Below, one piece after another: positions 39,839-42,538 of a DNA stretch of 42,538 nucleotides. The notes under the pieces are model-generated. The model saw only the letters and a list, made by a program, of their open reading frames with translations. It was not told where the DNA came from and did not search any database. Each line of letters opens with the position of its first letter. The stretch's first letter is position 1. A program made the position numbers and the translations under genes. This DNA comes from Desulfuromonadaceae bacterium GWC2_58_13 (GTDB lineage: Bacteria; Desulfobacterota; Desulfuromonadia; Desulfuromonadales; Trichloromonadaceae): contig MHXM01000155.1 in assembly GCA_001825565.1 (NCBI GenBank), forward strand, positions 1-42,538, read 5' to 3'.

Positions 39839-42538
39839 ATGTATTTTGTCGCGGCACTGATTGGTCTGGTTGCGGGAGCCTGGCTGTTTTCGGAGAACAG
39901 CCGGGAGCTGGCCGGCGCCGTCCTCGGCGCGATTCTGGGGGTCGTCTGGCTCGGGCAGCAGCGTCTGCGCCATCGCCTGGAGCAACTGGAAAACCAACGG
40001 GTCGAGAAACCGCCGATAACCAGCCCAAGCCGTGCTACCGGACAGCCACCGCCTGCCAAACCGGCTCCCGCCGAAGCCGATTTCATTTTCGAACTCGATC
40101 CCCCCACCGAACTGGTGGAAACACCGGCCGCCGGCCGGCCGGCTCCCTCACGGGCGCGGGCCGCTTCTCCACGCTCCCTGCCGAAACCGGCCGCCAAAAC
40201 CCCACCGGCGGGAAAACCCCTGCAGGTCGAACTGTGGAACATCCTGGTTTCCTACTTTACCGGCGGCAATGTGGTGGTGCGAGCCGGCGCGGTGGTCCTC
40301 TTTTTCGGCGTCGCCTTTCTGCTGAAATACTCGGCCGAGCGCAACATCGTCCCGATCGAATTGCGCCTGCTGAGCGTCAGCCTCGGCGCCATCGCGCTGC
40401 TGGGCTTCGGCTGGCGCCTGCGCCAAAAACGCACCGGCTATGCGCTGATTCTCCAGGGTGCGGCGGTGGGCATCCTCTTTCTGACCATATTCGCCGCCCT
40501 GCGTCTTTATCAGCTGCTGCCGGCCGGCATCGCCCTGGCCCTGCTGGTGGGGCTGTCGATCTTTTCCTCCGCCCTGGCGATTTTGCAGGATGCCCGGGTA
40601 TTGGCGGTGCTCGGCATCGTCGGCGGCTTCCTGGCGCCGGTGCTGACCTCCACCGGCGGCGGCAGCCACGTCATGCTGTTCAGCTATTACGCCCTGCTCA
40701 ATATCGGCATCCTGGTAACCGCCTGGCACCGGTCGTGGCGCGAACTGAACCTGCTCGGCTTTATCTTCACCTTCGGCATCGGCACCCTGTGGGGGATGCA
40801 AAACTACCGTCCCGAGATGTTCGCCACCACCGAACCCTTTCTGGTGCTGTTCTTCCTGTTCTACCTGGCCATCGGCATCCTGTTCGCCCGCAACCTGCCG
40901 CTCAACCTCAAGGGCTACATCGACGGCACGCTGGTGTTCGGCACCCCCATCGTCTGTTTCAGCCTGCAGTCGGTGCTGGTCAAACCTTACCCCTACGGAC
41001 TGGCCTGGTCGGCCCTGGTCGTGGGTGGCCTTTATGCCACCCTGGCCCGGGCATTGCTGAAAAAGGGGAACCCGGCCATGCGCACCCTGGTCGAATCTTT
41101 CCTGGCCACCGGGGTGGTCTTCGCCACCGTGGCCATTCCGTTGGCCCTGAACGGTCGCTGGACCTCGGCGGCCTGGGCGCTGGAAGGCTCGGCGGTGGTC
41201 TGGATCGCCATCAAGCAGCAGCGCTGGATGCCACGGATCTTCGGGCTGGTACTACAGGTGCTGGCCGGGATGGCCTTTCTGGCCGCCGCCCGCCAGCCGA
41301 CCGGCGACCTGGCGGTGCTCAACGGCTTCTGCCTCGGCGGAGCAATCATCGCCCTGGCGGGATTTTTCAGCGGTTACTGCCTGCACCGGCAACGGCAGCG
41401 GATCGCCACCGCCCACCTTGAATGCCTCCTGGCCCTGGGCTGGGCATTGTTGTGGTGGTTCGGCACCGGATTAAACGAAATCGAAACCTTTGCGCCACAC
41501 CATCTTCGCCTGGCATGGGCCCTCTCCTTTTTCGCCCTGTCCGGCGCCCTGTCCTTCGTCGCCGGCGTGAAACTGCGCTGGGAAACCCTCAAACAGGTCT
41601 ACAAAGGATTGCTGCCGGTCATGCTCGCCGGCGCCGCCTTATCGCTGGTGGAATTTCACCGGCATCCGTCCATTCACGGCGGCTGGCTGGCCTGGCCCCT
41701 GGCTTTTGGGATCCACTACCTGCTGCTGCGCCGGGACGAGGACAGCGAGTTGTTGCGCTATCTGAAATACCTGCACCTGGGACTGCTGCTGTTGCTGATT
41801 GCCCTGATCACCTGGGAAGCGACCTGGTGGACCGATCACTGGATTCGCGGCGGAGGCGTCTGGCCGCTGGTGGTACTCGGCGTGGTTCCGGCCCTCTTCG
41901 TACTGGGATTGTGCCGCCTCTGGAACGCCTTCATCTGGCCACTCGGTTCGTTTCAGCGCACCTACCTGTACTCCGGGCTGGCCCCGGTGGTCGTCTACCT
42001 CTGGGTCGGCTCGCTGGCCGCCAACCTGTTCAGCCGGGGCAACCCCTGGCCCCTGGGCTATCTCCCCCTGCTCAACCCCCTCGACCTGACCCAGGCGTTC
42101 GTGCTGCTGGCCATCGGCTTCTGGATGGTCGTCATGACGACCAAGCTGGAGATCCGGCCCCTCGGTCTGAATCGCAGGACAGGGGCCATCCTCGCCGGGG
42201 GGACGGTCTTTTTCTGGCTCAACGCCATGCTCGTCCGCACCCTGCATTACTGGGGCAACGTTCCCTTCAACCTGCGGGCCATGGTCGCATCCGACCTGGC
42301 GCAGACCTCGCTCTCCATCTGCTGGACCCTGAGTGCCCTGGTGGTCATGCTCTGGGCCACCCGCAAGGGGGTTCGCCCGGTCTGGATGGTCGGCGCCGGA
42401 CTGATCGGGGCGGTCATCGTCAAGCTCTTCATCTTCGACCTGGCCAACACCAGCACGGTGGAACGGATCGTCTCGTTCATCGGCGTCGGCGTGCTCTGCC
42501 TGGTCATCGGATACCTGGCGCCACTTCCCCCACGATCC
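39839..42538 (+). CDS. DUF2339 polytopic membrane protein, cut by the window end
   Basis: Nine hundred codons are open to the window edge with no stop. The start ATG at 39839 has GGAGGGG upstream. The first span (VAALIGLVAGAWLF) is followed by a short coiled coil and a Pro/Ala-rich segment to about residue 125. Some twenty or more membrane spans follow. The motif VVVRAGAVVLFFGVAFLLKY (about 141-160) and the GILFLTIFAALRLY and FLAPVLTSTGGGSH segments mark the DUF2339 family of large predicted membrane proteins, whose function is not known to me. The visible end (IGVGVLCLVIGYLAPLP) looks close to the natural C-terminus. Confidence 0.9.
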   Translation, partial: MYFVAALIGLVAGAWLFSENSRELAGAVLGAILGVVWLGQQRLRHRLEQLENQRVEKPPITSPSRATGQPPPAKPAPAEADFIFELDPPTELVETPAAGRPAPSRARAASPRSLPKPAAKTPPAGKPLQVELWNILVSYFTGGNVVVRAGAVVLFFGVAFLLKYSAERNIVPIELRLLSVSLGAIALLGFGWRLRQKRTGYALILQGAAVGILFLTIFAALRLYQLLPAGIALALLVGLSIFSSALAILQDARVLAVLGIVGGFLAPVLTSTGGGSHVMLFSYYALLNIGILVTAWHRSWRELNLLGFIFTFGIGTLWGMQNYRPEMFATTEPFLVLFFLFYLAIGILFARNLPLNLKGYIDGTLVFGTPIVCFSLQSVLVKPYPYGLAWSALVVGGLYATLARALLKKGNPAMRTLVESFLATGVVFATVAIPLALNGRWTSAAWALEGSAVVWIAIKQQRWMPRIFGLVLQVLAGMAFLAAARQPTGDLAVLNGFCLGGAIIALAGFFSGYCLHRQRQRIATAHLECLLALGWALLWWFGTGLNEIETFAPHHLRLAWALSFFALSGALSFVAGVKLRWETLKQVYKGLLPVMLAGAALSLVEFHRHPSIHGGWLAWPLAFGIHYLLLRRDEDSELLRYLKYLHLGLLLLLIALITWEATWWTDHWIRGGGVWPLVVLGVVPALFVLGLCRLWNAFIWPLGSFQRTYLYSGLAPVVVYLWVGSLAANLFSRGNPWPLGYLPLLNPLDLTQAFVLLAIGFWMVVMTTKLEIRPLGLNRRTGAILAGGTVFFWLNAMLVRTLHYWGNVPFNLRAMVASDLAQTSLSICWTLSALVVMLWATRKGVRPVWMVGAGLIGAVIVKLFIFDLANTSTVERIVSFIGVGVLCLVIGYLAPLPPRS

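Noticed and set aside
40234..41421. A 395-codon frame inside the DUF2339 gene, and a minus-strand frame at 38957-39997
   Set aside because: Both are out-of-frame shadows of the membrane protein or the sigma-54 activator, with Arg/Gly/Pro-biased composition.
1..42538. Search for tRNA, rRNA, CRISPR arrays, insertion sequences and phage genes
   Set aside because: None was recognised on reading either strand; apparent short repeats are terminators or the elements listed.

Overview
The window looks like the chromosome of a motile, metal- or sulfur-respiring bacterium of the Desulfuromonadales (Geobacter, Pelobacter, Desulfuromonas and relatives). Three things suggest this: a Geobacter-like order of flagellar and chemotaxis genes, several sigma-54 activators, and inner-membrane multiheme cytochromes with a heme-type sensor kinase beside them. 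The assignment is inference; no rRNA or tRNA gene is present to confirm it, and no CRISPR array, insertion sequence or prophage is visible.

Region 1 (1-11414, minus strand) is a flagellar operon. Read 5' to 3' it runs: a large secreted TPR protein, flgB, flgC, fliE, fliF, fliG, fliH, fliI, fliJ, a motE-like gene, fliK, a hairpin terminator, then the first codons of the next gene (probably flgD). It encodes the rod base, MS ring, switch protein, export ATPase complex and hook-length ruler. A good sigma-54 type -24/-12 element lies just upstream of the TPR gene.

Region 2 (11766-21582, plus strand) is a chemotaxis operon: cheA, cheW, cheR, cheB, cheD, an HDOD gene, cheY, cheX, cheY, cheX, cheX, and a cheX fused to a degenerate receiver. 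CheA carries an eight-cysteine insertion inside its first Hpt domain. Four CheX/CheC-type phosphatase genes beside two CheY genes is an unusual excess of signal-termination functions.

Region 3 (21595-29152) is regulatory and respiratory. A sigma-54 activator with a degenerate receiver (21595-23037, minus strand) closes the chemotaxis block and is a candidate flagellar regulator. Next come a periplasmic c-heme sensor histidine kinase (plus strand) and, convergent with it across a bidirectional terminator, a full NtrC-type response regulator. Divergent from the regulator, behind a near-consensus sigma-54 promoter, lie a small membrane protein, a seven-heme cytochrome c and a b561-type cytochrome b. 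These resemble the CbcBA quinol oxidase and its regulator BccR of Geobacter. The layout suggests a self-contained redox-sensing circuit: heme kinase, sigma-54 regulator, quinol-oxidising cytochrome complex.

Region 4 (29220-36653, plus strand) holds a small membrane protein and then the phosphate-starvation operon pstS, pstC, pstA, pstB, phoU. A three-repeat Pho-box-like element precedes pstS. A terminator-like hairpin follows pstS and could favour the binding protein over the permease. PstC and PstA both have large extra periplasmic domains.

Region 5 (36727-42538, plus strand) has a 73-residue zinc-ribbon protein, an ErcA-like iron-dependent alcohol dehydrogenase, a third sigma-54 activator with a PAS-like N-terminus, and a large DUF2339 membrane protein cut by the window end.
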